A DNA stretch of 64,000 nt, taken from Takakia lepidozioides. Taxonomy: Eukaryota > Streptophyta > Takakiopsida > Takakiales > Takakiaceae. The translations under genes were made by a program, and so were the position numbers. Positions 13,195-24,300 of this stretch are shown piece by piece (position 1 is the first letter of the stretch; every line of letters starts with the position of its first letter). Where the stretch lies: positions 33,620,042-33,684,041 of the forward strand of contig CM060734.1 in the NCBI GenBank assembly GCA_030704615.1. The letters run 5' to 3'. The notes below the pieces were generated by a model. It searched no databases, was not told the DNA's origin, and saw nothing but the letters and a program-made list of their open reading frames with translations.

Positions 13195-13319
13195 GGGAAT
13201 GAGAGAGGTAGGGTTGGTAACTGGTGGACCTCTTGCCTCCTTCCCAAGAAGTCTATCTAGTTTAAAGGAGGGTTGGGACCACTAGCAGCCTTTTTGTTTT
13301 TAAGCAGCTCTAGTAAGCT

Positions 13320-15248
13320 TGCTCTATCAGGGCAATGCTTGGTCCAATGTTCAAAAGACCCACATATGTAACATGCGGCACAGTTGCCTTCATAGGCCTG
13401 ACCAGTTTGGGTACGACCTCTGTTGCTACCACCCGTCTGTGCTTGTGGCTGTCTAGGCTGCTAACGTTGCTGATGACTTGCATGGTAGCGAACTAAGTGA
13501 CATCTGACTCACTTAAACTACCCACTGTGTTGGCCAGCCCTTGAAGAGTGGAATTATCTGGCTTGCATTGCGTAGCAGGCGGGACATAAGGTGAAGATGT
13601 TGCAACCATACCAAGCTCGGAGCCTACTGGAGCTTGAAACTTGGCATGAGTTTGCATTGATTTGCTGTCAGCTAAGTCTGCCATCTTAAGATTAATTTCA
13701 GCTAGCATAGTCTTATTATTGACAAAATGACGACGTTGGGCCCAATTTTGAATAACATGGGGCAAGCCAAGGAGAAAGTAGGTCTTCACCATACGATCAC
13801 GTTCTGCTAGATCAATGATATTTTCTGCAGCAGCAAATTTTAGATCCTTGTAATACTTCCACAAAGACTCTCCTGGCTGGTAAGTCCTGGAGCTCAATTT
13901 GGTGAAGCAGTCCAAGGGTCTTTCAGGAGGCTTGAACAGGGTTTTAGCCCATTCCACAAGGGATGCCCAAGTGAGATGGGGGTCATCCATGACAGCTGCA
14001 TGCAACAAGTCACGGGCTGGTCCCTTCATGCTCATTCTAAAAATTGCCATTTTAAAATTTTCAGGCACACCATTCACATTAGCAATCACTTCAAACATTT
14101 GGAGATATCTATCAAAGCCTTCTCCCATTGTGTATTCTGGATAGGGCTGGGTAGTGTGCTGAGGAAGCAAATGACAGGGCAGACTATGATTCATGTGACC
14201 AGGCTGAGCAGATCCATGGGCCGGGCAGTAGTGAGCCACAGCCCGAGTCTGATTAGTGGTTTTATTCATAGCATGGACCCCACTAGTAACCGAGACATAG
14301 TTGTTACTCATGACATTAGAGGGACCTTGATATAACAAAGATGGCAGGCTAGGCGGAAATGTTGTCACGCCCATCGGGGGTGCATGAAATACAGGCCTTG
14401 ACTGAACAACTTGACTGATCATGGCTGCTTGGTTTGGGAGCCACTCCACTCTAGGCTAATTGACCTCCTACACTAGAGCTAGAACAAGCAGCATTCATGC
14501 CAACAGACAATCCAGAAGTCACGGACACACCAATTCTTCCCCCAAGAGCGGGATTAGGAACATGCATCATAGAAACAGGCAAACCAGCAGCAGTTCCTAT
14601 GTTAACACAAGCACTTGGTGGGGCTGGCATACCGCTCACATTAGCCCTTCCCACTGGGACTTACATATTTGCATTGCATACACCACTAGCAATCGGGTCT
14701 AAAGAAGGGGGATGGATGACATGCCTAGAAATCCCACCCAAAGAATTGGCTCCTGTAAGTTGAGACAGGCCAGGCTTCATGGCCATATGTCGAGTAGAGG
14801 CTAGCTGATCCGCAGCTATGGACAGGGCCTAGTTAGTGGCAAAATTACCAATACCATCTATATTTGGCACTACAGGCCCATTGCCAGGCAACATAGTGAC
14901 CCCTGGAACTTCAAATTGCACTATCTTTGTGAGACCAGCGGGCGTTACCTGAACATCATCTAATTCTTGGGAAACAATACCATCCTCGCAAGATAAATCA
15001 GTATAGAGACTAGCATCTGGTAGAGGCGATCCCTCATCTAGACTTACCACCCCATGTTGCATTCGCGGATTGTTACTCAAATTACCTGTAGGTGATGGAA
15101 GACCCGTCTCTCTGACTTCGACAGGGGCTGATTCCGTTGTGGCCAGATCGGGAACATCCATCGCAATACGTTGTCGCCCAGACCTCAGCGAAGTACTAAC
15201 AGTGTTTCCTACCATACAACAGGAAGCAACGAGCCCAAACACGAACAA
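13320..15248 (-). pseudogene. gag: Ty3/gypsy gag with zinc knuckle, broken
   Basis: The retrotransposon gag core lies in 14449-13493, with FDRYLQMFEVIANVNGVPE, MSMKGPARDLLHAA and TYQPGESLWKYYKDLKFAA. This is the capsid-type domain that packages element RNA in cytoplasmic particles. The zinc knuckle near 13340 reads CYICGSFEHWTKHC, a complete CX2CX4HX4C set. The N-terminal part (15248-14829, then 14654-14451) is low in recognisable features and is cut by stops at 14829 and about 14660 and by a frameshift near 14450. Another interruption lies between 13493 and the zinc knuckle. Confidence 0.8.
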
Positions 15249-16454
15249 GAAAATGTTGTTTTGATTAAACTATGCCAAGATATAGGAATAGTAGAGAGAT
15301 AACGTGGAAGCAACATACCAACAAGAGTTCTGATTAAGCCAAAGTTGGTGAATAGGGATGGGTAGCAATCCACTACAGCAGCCCACAACAGCTTGCTGCA
15401 TTAATCAAACGCCTTACTGATGCTTCATCGTTACTATGGAGTATATCTTCAAAGCACACTAATAGGACCCAAAAAGGATGTCACAAACTGTTTTCCAGCA
15501 CATATGGCGCAATCTATCCAAATTTAGGATATCGAATTCAGTATGAAACCACAGACACATTATATCATTGGAAAGCCCTTGAGGTTCTTGTCATGCCCAT
15601 ATAAATTGTTTTGTGATTTGACAAGTTTAAGGGGTCCTAAAGGAGTCTTGAATAGCACAAGGTTCAAATGTCCCAAAATATTGTAGTCCTTTAGGACTTA
15701 TTTTCACACTCATAATATGTGAAGGTCCTATCAGGGATTTTTATGTGCTTATGTAAGGTATGGAAGAATGCAAAAAGAACAGTAGACCTGCAAAACCAGA
15801 AAAACCCATTATCATAGGAATTTCTTACTACGCGGTACGCATTACTTAGGGCACCAAACTTTGATACTACTAAACCTCAAAATTCGAACATAGTTCTTTC
15901 ACCAAAAGTGTTTAGTTACTGAAAAGGAAGAAGGCCATGTCCTTGAAATGGCTACACGGTCCTCCAATTTTGAATTTGAGGCCAAAATGAGTTCTTACAA
16001 ACAGTGTATCATTCATTGCAAATTGTTATAAAATTAAAAATATATCAAATAAACTCCTAAAAATTATACGAGCATCTGCAGCACTGAAGTAGGCATCAAA
16101 CACACTAAACCCGGCTTGGATGCGATGAGGGGAGAACAAATGGTGACAAACAGAAGTCGAGTTAGTATCGTAAACTCAAAATTAGCGGTGTACGAGCAAA
16201 GTTGGAGGTGTACAAGAGGGTGTACGAACATCTGATGGATGGGGTCGAGGTGCCCACTATCATCTGTAAATTTCATCACAACATGTCATGTCAACGCGCC
16301 AGCAGTCAAAATTTAGTCATTTTCAGGAGTGTCAGTGGTACACATTAGCATGCTTTCACAAGAGACATTTTTGCTGGCTTTTATAATGTCCAATGTTCAT
16401 ATGTTGCACTACAATGAAGACTTTCTTGATATGTGCATAATACCATTTTAATCT
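15249..16454. other. No gene recognised
   Basis: This is where the 5' LTR and primer-binding site of the gypsy element should be. I found neither a clear primer-binding site nor a match to the 8.1-9.0 kb flank. The open frames are short and uninformative. Confidence 0.5.
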
Positions 16455-16710
16455 AATTACAACATGATTAAAGGATGATACCCTGCTGAAAGGTCTCGCG
16501 TTAGTCAGCATTTGAGGACTTTGTCAAATGATTCTCTATCATGTTAATTATTTAAGCAGTCAACATCAGATTGAAGCAAGAATCTGCATGTTACAAATGA
16601 CCCACAAGATGATGGTTTGCCCAGGTGCTGAATAATGTTTTTGGATGGATTGCAGTGTCCATGAAAGCCGGTATAAAGCCCCACCGACAATGCCAATAAG
16701 ATTACATCCC
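16455..16710 (+). pseudogene. Fragment of zeaxanthin epoxidase (intron plus part of exon 15)
   Basis: This plus-strand segment aligns almost end to end with the minus strand of the zeaxanthin epoxidase gene at about 48440-48180. It covers most of intron 14, the acceptor (GGATTGCAG) and the first 60 or so bases of exon 15. The translated part reads VHESRYKAPPTMPIRL, against [16 protein letters not shown] in the intact gene. Similarity ends inside the exon near 16710. Because intron sequence is included, it arose by DNA copying, not retroposition. It is too short to function. Confidence 0.85.
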
Positions 16711-16825
16711 GCCCTGGGGTCCACTCCCCCAATCTGTACCAGCCACGTGCATGCACAAAGGGGGATTAAAAACCCCCCATATACATATTATACATACATG
16801 AAGGGATTTTCCAATAACTTGACTG

Positions 16826-16895
16826 CCTAGTGTAGTAATAAGGACTAGGCTTGATATCCGACAAGTTGTGGGATCAATCTCTGGTCGGCATTAAT
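16826..16895 (+). repeat. Weak tRNA-like segment
   Basis: GCCTAGTGTAGTAATAAGG followed by GGGATCAATCTC resembles spaced box A and box B sequences of a tRNA-derived SINE. Single copy here, so the call is weak. Confidence 0.25.
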
Positions 16896-17533
16896 TTTTC
16901 ATAAAATACATATATAAATACTGTAGGACATTTGTAACAAGATTAAATGGGTGGTACATTGATAAGGATTATGGTTCTTAAGTGATGGGGTTGCAGGCTC
17001 CCTCTCCAATCAACAAATTCTTTCGTAAAATTAAATCCCCTCATGGGCCATCGCCATCCAACTTTGCGTTTTTGCCCGCGTCATCCTCTTCCCTGCCCTA
17101 CTATAATTAAAATGTACGTGTATAAGGGTTTTAAGAAAAAAAAAATTAACAGGGTTTTTTTAATAGTTTAGAATATTTGTATACATTCAAAAAGGGTCAC
17201 TTTATTATATATATGATCTTATATATTTACATTATGGTATTTTATAACTTTGAAAAAAATAGTTACATGCATTAAAATCATGAAAAAACGGAAGTACATT
17301 CGTTCGTAAAGAACTGGACCACATTTCCCTGTTGGTATATTTAGGGGGCGCCTATTTAGCGGATTTCCCGCCTGTCAGGTGCAGTGAATTCTCTCGAAAT
17401 GGAATGCACAGGTAGATTATGCGCCCCCTTAATGCACTGTTGCTCATCTTTTACTCTCAGGAAAAGAAATGTGGCCAGTTCTTTACGCTGGGGAGGGTCT
17501 CTCTTGTCTGGCCCTCCACTGGAGGCCCTTCCC

Positions 17534-17723
17534 TCAAAAAAAAGAAAAAGAAAAAGAAGTACGACGCCTCCCCAAGGGAGCGTAACTTATGGTATCACTT
17601 CACCACAAGGGTTATTGCCTTCCAGCTGAAAGGTGGACACTGGACACCTTCATGACACACCAGACCGTGGTTTGAACCCACAACCACGTCCAACGTGGTA
17701 TGTGCCCATTACCACCAGGCTAC
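17534..17723 (-). repeat. SINE-2 copy (tRNA-derived)
   Basis: Read on the minus strand: box A TAGCCTGGTGGTAATGGGC (17721-17703), box B GGTTCAAACC, then a body shared nearly base for base with the plus-strand copy at 33.57 kb (CATGAAGGTGTCCAGTGTCC, CACCTTTCAGCTGGAAGGCA). It ends in a T/C-rich tail. Two copies in opposite orientation 16 kb apart show it is a dispersed repeat. Confidence 0.8.
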
Positions 17724-18366
17724 ATACAAGTTGTACATAACTTAAGCGTACAACTTGTATGCTCTCGTCTATGATATGATATGGGATATACAAATGCAGC
17801 ATGTTCAAGGCACATTCATCCGCATTCAAACACCTTTCTGAGGCTGAACGGCCTTGCGGCCTCCACCACCGCCATGCCGTGACCTTCCACAATCACCAAG
17901 GTAAAAATTTCTTGTGTGGAGAACCTGTACAGCGGGATGAATTCTACAGCCTGACTTTTCGCAGCCCAATCGAGCAACTCTCCTTATGCTGCAGGAATTT
18001 TTTAGACCCACCAATCTTCTGGAATATGGAAAGAGTTGCAGGGGAGGAGTTTAGTGGGGAGGGTTGCCTCACAAGGCATTGGGTTCCATTGCATTACTTG
18101 CAATAGATCGCCTCTCAAGGGATTAAAGCAAACCCGTTCATTCGGTGAAGGAAAAACTGGACAAAGCAGAAGAACATGTAACGATCAACAAGCCTAGAAC
18201 TACTGTAGCACCCGAAAGCGAGGGTAGGTTTCATAGCCAGTGTCAATTTTTCTTGGTAGGGAACTGCGAATCCTTCAATCTGAACTTCCATCTACTTTCG
18301 CTTCTGTAATTCCACGACTGCTTCAAAACCGAAAGAAGCCGAGTGACTGCTGCACCTTGTTCAAAC

Positions 18367-21300
18367 ATGAGGCGGGTGACTGCCCTCTCCAGAGTCTTTG
18401 GGTGCACGGGATTGCCAGCTCCGTCCAGTGGACCTGTGATTCAACTCCCTTTTCCGTCTCCATCGTGCATTGAATGCTTGAGCACCTCCGTCACCGCCAA
18501 CTGCAGCTATTCGGATGTCGTGGACACCTCTAGGAGTCCTTGGCTGCACGAATGTAAGCATTGCTATTGGGTTGCATTTGTTCATCATTTATGTGTATGT
18601 ACCTGCAGCTCGCCGCCCTGCATACCTCCAACCCACTGGTCCCAAAAGTCTGAAGGTTTTTCTGGTGACTCTCTGATCTGAAGTGTAATCAAGTATAATT
18701 TTTCCAGGTTGCATTTCTTGTCGTTTCCTCTCTGCAGTTTACTAATTGTTTCCGACAATCAATTCGAAGAAGGGTTTCCATCAAGGGGATGAGTTGCTTT
18801 GTGTTGGGCAGCCCGATGGGTCCACAAGTAGGGGAAAATCATTTGGAACTCTCTGATTTCTCTCTGCCCTCTCCCACATGCAGGCCCCATTCCGTTGTTA
18901 TGTGGTCCGTTTAAACTTTTTGCAGGGGGCGAGGACGAGATTTTGGGTGGTTAGGTTGAGGACTTGGGGGGCATGATTAAGCACTCACTCACATTAGGCA
19001 ATCATTATGTGTGAGGACGGCAGACCGTGCTATCCGTTTGTTAAATTACCACCTTAATCCTGACTCACAGAATCCTAGGTTGAGATGGCTGCAACAAGGC
19101 CCTGGGCAGTTTCTTCTAACTGAAAGTTTTTGACTATTCCATGTAGATTGGAAGGGATGTTACTGCATTCCAAAACTCTATTGGGATTCACAACCTAGGA
19201 GATGATGAATCTTCCCCTTTCTGCTTACCGTTCTCTAGCAGCAATTGGAACATGCATGCGTACTCATGTTTGTTTGCTCTTTTTCCACATGGGGAGATAC
19301 TTATAAAAGTTTGAAAGTAAATGTCTTGCCAGGTGTTTTCTGCTGCTGTTTTTAAGCATGATAATTGGACTTTTTTTTGCTTCAGGGGTGCGCTTTCTGC
19401 ACCAGACTCTCTATGCACATGGATTTGTTGAAGGTAGGCTGGAAGGGATTACTTTGAGTTCTACATCAGCGGCAAGCAAGGAATGGAGATCAGCAATGGC
19501 AACGGCCGCAGGTTTGAGTTTGCTGGTTGGTGCAGCTGCTCTTCGTGAACCAGCTTTCAATGACAGTAGTGTGGTGAGTACATCTCTTCGAGAATTTGTA
19601 AGGTAGTGTGTATTTATAGGTGGAAGTATTTATTACGCGTAGGATTTGTCCCTCACCTTCATCATGCTTGCAATAGTCCCCATTCAGCTTTCCTCACGTC
19701 TCCGCTTCCCCTCTTGCCCTCTTCCCCCTGTTCCTTCTCCTACAGGTGGGGCCTGGCAAGCAAGTCTAATAAAAAAAGAAATGTGTGTAAGTAGAGTGAC
19801 AGCACGCTCCCAGGCAAAGCAGAGGAGTTTCCTCCGTCAGCTCTTAATGGCAGTGGGGTGGTAAGTGTTGATCATCCTTGAAAGGTTGTCAACTGGTAGA
19901 CTCCTAGACTGGGCATGTGGTGAGCCGGTAAACTTTGTCTGCCAATGCTCTACAGTGTGAGGAAGTCATCAGTTACATCAGTCTGTATGGCACGCTCTCA
20001 AGGACATTAGAAAGCTTTTCCTCATAGACTGAATGCGATGTTGGTGTGTGACACTCAACATCTTGGTCAAACCGTTGTGTAGTGTGTTTTCCTGTGCAAG
20101 GCTTTACTATATTGCTGTCAAGAGACAAACAGGATCTATCCAGTCTTACTTGTGCATAGATGGTGTAACATCTCATCAGGGTGGGACCTGAATAGCAAAG
20201 CTTGGTCAGCAGACATCTTCTACTTTACTGTGTGCAGAGTGACAGCATGCTCCCCAGCAAAGCAGATGCAGACCGAGACCCAGCATCAGAGAGCGGTGTG
20301 GATGCAGAGAAAGTGGTGGAGCAGGTGCGCAAAGGTGTCGATGAGCGACTGACCTCATTGAAGCTTCGTAATGCAATCCTCCCTCCTCTCACTATCGCTG
20401 CCAAAGGTCAGCAGGTACTTTCTCTCTCTTCGGTTTCTGATTAGTTACCAACTTCATGTGCCCTGTATTTAGTCTCTTGTCACTCACTGTTCAGTTACGT
20501 TTGCTAAGGCCTTCATAATTCTATTCATTCAAGCCCTTGTTACTTTTTACATAGCCCTGCCCCCACTACTTCTGTTACTCCTGGCTTTCATATCCACGCA
20601 ATGAGTGGAAGAAGTTTCAGCAAATCTTAGTATGTGGACGGAAGGTTGTTCTTGTTCAAAACTGATTATTCCTGGGAAATCCAGTAGCGTACTCGGCAGT
20701 CTTTGCTTTCTATCGGAGGTGTTTATATGTTGGGGTGGGCCATGGAGGCAGGTTTCGGTCCGATTCCCAGTATCTCCAACATGTGATGTATCACATTTGA
20801 TTGTCGATGTAGTATCGCGGCTTGGTGGACGGACAAATGATGGTGGAAGTGGTGGCAGTGAGATGGTTGTGAGAGCTTTGGACAGGTAGCATTCCCTGCT
20901 TTGATCATGCATTCATGTCTCCACATAAATTTTACCTTTCATTCATCTGCCCAACCTCTTGTCCAAGAATTTCTATATGTGAGAATGTCGAACTTTGCTG
21001 ACTGTGCTTAATCCCTCGTGCTGGGAGCTGAGCCAAACGATCAGTTCTTGATGTTCCCAGACAAAGAATTGTCTTTTGAACAACAGTGGCGGGACTTGCA
21101 CCTGTGCCCTCAATCATATGTAACAGTTTGAAATTAATTTGGCTGTGACTGTGCAGTCCTAGTCAGTGTAGAGAGGTTAAGTGGGGAACTTTCAGACTAT
21201 AAAGATAGCAACAGACTTACTACACTGGTGATGACTGAATATGTGACCTTCGGTGGGGCTCATGGAGGGACAGAAGGCATTCCACCTCCATCCATGATAA

Positions 21301-24300
21301 ACACAAATGGCATTGTCTATTGGCCAGAGATTACCTACATGTGCTCTATACCCAAATGGGGCTGGTTGATAAGTATGCATATCTCATGGATCATCATTAC
21401 CCCTTGCCAAATCCATATACTGGATTCAAACCATCTTCTCCGTTCACCTTGAAAGAATTTCACTTCCTGCATCTCAGGCTTGTGAAGTGAGTTGGCCATA
21501 TGGATTTACACTATTCATTTCTTTCATACTTTCTGGCAAAGCAGCGCTGTGGCACGGCAGCTGATAATTTTGCCCTCAGAGCAGCTGCCTGACAACACGA
21601 GGCTGCCAATGAATGATTGCTCGGAGCAGCTGGCTGGCAGGAGTAGTGACATCATTGCAGAGAGCAGCAAGCTGTGTGTGCTGGTCTTCGAGCCACTCAT
21701 TGGGGATTACAAAGCCTCTGTAGGTTTCTTTCTCAGGTTTTCTGGATCTGTTTGATGCTATTTCTATCCAATGATAAAGCATTTCTGCTTGCACTGTTGA
21801 TTTACTTTCGCACTAACAAATAGTGTCCCCTACCCATGGCCCCTCTTCACCTGGGTTGCCTTTCAGCCGGTACCTTGCAGGTTGAGGGTACAGGGGCACT
21901 AGATTAAATTCTATGGCTTTTCGTCTCTTAGTTGAAGTCTGACAGGCAGTCCAGCATGTGAGATGCCCAGTCACATGGCTCCAGTGGTGTGTGCATCTCC
22001 CCTCTTACTTTCACATTAAATCTAACCGTTTTCCTGTTTCATGTACTTGATGGCTGTCTTATGGCTGACGGCAGTGATTTCTGAGGTATGGCTGTCAGTG
22101 TTTTGCTATTGTTAAACAGAACCAGCATTTGTGGGTTCCACTTCTGTTTTACAGGAAGTAGAGTTTCTCAAAAAAGGATACCTCACATCCAAAGAATTGG
22201 ATGCAATTGTGAGCTCATTGAGCATTGCGGGTGGACTAGATCTGGGAATCAAGAAGCGGAAAACAGCCAGGCGTGGGACGAAGGAGGGAGGAAACAGTGA
22301 TGGGTTGCCAGAAGAGTCAGGAGAAGGTTCAATAGAGGGTGGCAGTTTTGACAGGTGGCCACCAGGAAGCCGATGGAAATATCGGGGAGGCCTGCCCGCT
22401 GGGGAATGTGCAAAGGAGAGGCCAAGTCCAGGTAGAGGGAAGATCAAGACGCTCGAAGCTTTGGAGGCTATGGGTGTCAAGATATATGGAACGGAAACCA
22501 TCGATGGTGGACTGGAGGGTGAAAATGTCTTGTGGGACAATATTGCAGGTTACCATGACCAGAAAAGGTGCTCTTTTCTTGTCTGGAATTGTCTAGTCTT
22601 ACCTTTGGGTTTGTCAAATATCTGCAACTTATCTGGATTTTGAACTGTTTCTGAACTCTTGCTTGGCAGCAATGCTCGAGTATGTAATACTCGTCAGGCC
22701 AAGATAAACATTCTCCTAGGAAATGAGAGCATCATAATAACCTAATTATCACTTTCCAAAAGTGCACTCTTTTGTGTAATGGCCGTCTCTCTCTCCTGGT
22801 TACATGGGTGATTTTTGGGTACACCTGACTCACCCATACCAATTTCAAGTTTGTGGAATTATTATCAGGTTTGTGGTTTGTAATACATCCCTCAAAGCCA
22901 ATTTTTGTAAGAAGGCAACGGCATGCACAACTTGCTATCCTATTGGAACACCGATATTAGAATTGTGTAAGATTTCACAGTGAGTCGTGGTACTGAACAG
23001 GGAGATAGAGGATGTGGTGCTACTGGCTTTGAAAAGGCCAGAGGTCTATGACAACATTGCACGCGGGACACGACGCAAGTTTGAATCAAACCGACCCCGC
23101 GCCATCCTCTTTGAAGGTCCTCCAGGTACTGGATTTGTGACACGAAAGATTCTGTTTAAACTGAAGACATTCAAAGTTTTGCATGCAACTGGTGCTGATT
23201 GTATGGTGCAATTGTAGAAAGAGGGACAGAAAAGGAACAAAGAAACTTATCATGGCCACTTGAGGCCCGGAGGACCCTTGGGACAGTAGAACAAAACAGT
23301 AGAACCACTGAAACCAAATAACAATGAAACCCAAACATTGCAAGGTAGAGCTAGTGCTTCATGCAGATAGCTACTATTGCAGGTCCTTATAGCTGAATGC
23401 TTCTGCTAAAGAGACAAGCAAATGAAATGAAATGGTGCTTTATAACATCTGCGGGAAGCTCAAAGAGCTTATGGGACAAGAGGAAGAAAGAAACAAAAGA
23501 GAGAGAGGGGCTTCTGATCCTCGTAATGGAAAACCTCCATGAGAGATTGGGTATCCTGGAATAGACAGTTGAATCTTCCATGGATTAAAGGGCAGTGATT
23601 ACTGCATGTTCTTCACATTCGATCTCCATGTACTTCCCAGTACACGTGGGCCATAGTCGGTCTTCACGTTGCAGATTTTCCCACCTACTAGTTTCTATCC
23701 TCAGACTGTGGGAACCCACCCTGAACCTCCCCAATGCCCGTAGACGAGAGGGAGATAGAGCTGCAGACAGGTAATTAGCGCACAAGATCCTCTTGTCACA
23801 TACAACCAAGAATGTCTCCCGATAGAATTGCAGCTTGATTGTTAGAGTGGCTGGTTTCCATGTCCGTCTGACATGCAGTTCCGTAAGTTCTCTTCAGTCC
23901 TGTTTGGACGCAATATCCCCTCCGTATTTTGTGGCAGTAGGGAAGCAATGGAGAGTCCACTGCGCTTCAAAAAGCTGGACAACTGAGCATGCAAAAAAGA
24001 ATGAAATTTTATCTTGTAGAGAGACGGCCCATGAAAGAAGGAAGTGCTCCCACACAAGTGTCATTTTGTAAATATGTCACTGTCGGGCTCTAATATCAGA
24101 TCCATGATGCAGAAGTTAGTTCATTTTCTAACCAAGCAAAAATCCTTCTGAGGTTTTCCTATGTAGATATGGATAGGAGGCTGCCAAAAATCTTCAACAA
24201 AGGTTTATTTCTGTGTTCAGGCATTCTCCTATCAGCATGCAAAGGTTTCTATCAGGAGATGGATATGGATGGCCTTTGCTCTTTATCCTTCTATTTTTCT

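Larger units (their letters stand above)
8973..15248 (-). mobile_element. Decayed Ty3/gypsy LTR retrotransposon (internal region)
   Basis: On the minus strand the order is gag, zinc knuckle, aspartic protease, reverse transcriptase, RNase H, integrase, which is the Ty3/gypsy order (Ty1/copia places integrase before reverse transcriptase). Every domain is recognisable, but the frame is broken by many stops and shifts, including in-frame stops at 14829 and 11923 and shifts near 14450, 11540 and 9710. The element therefore cannot make its own proteins. I found no convincing LTR pair; the flanks have diverged or been lost. Confidence 0.9.

Noticed and set aside
20605-21452. Longer reading of AAA-ATPase exon 4 and an extra exon at 21.16-21.44 kb
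   Set aside because: Only 20752-20885 joined to 21545-21719 keeps phase and family-like sequence; the 21.2-kb frame cannot be joined in phase to a matching donor.
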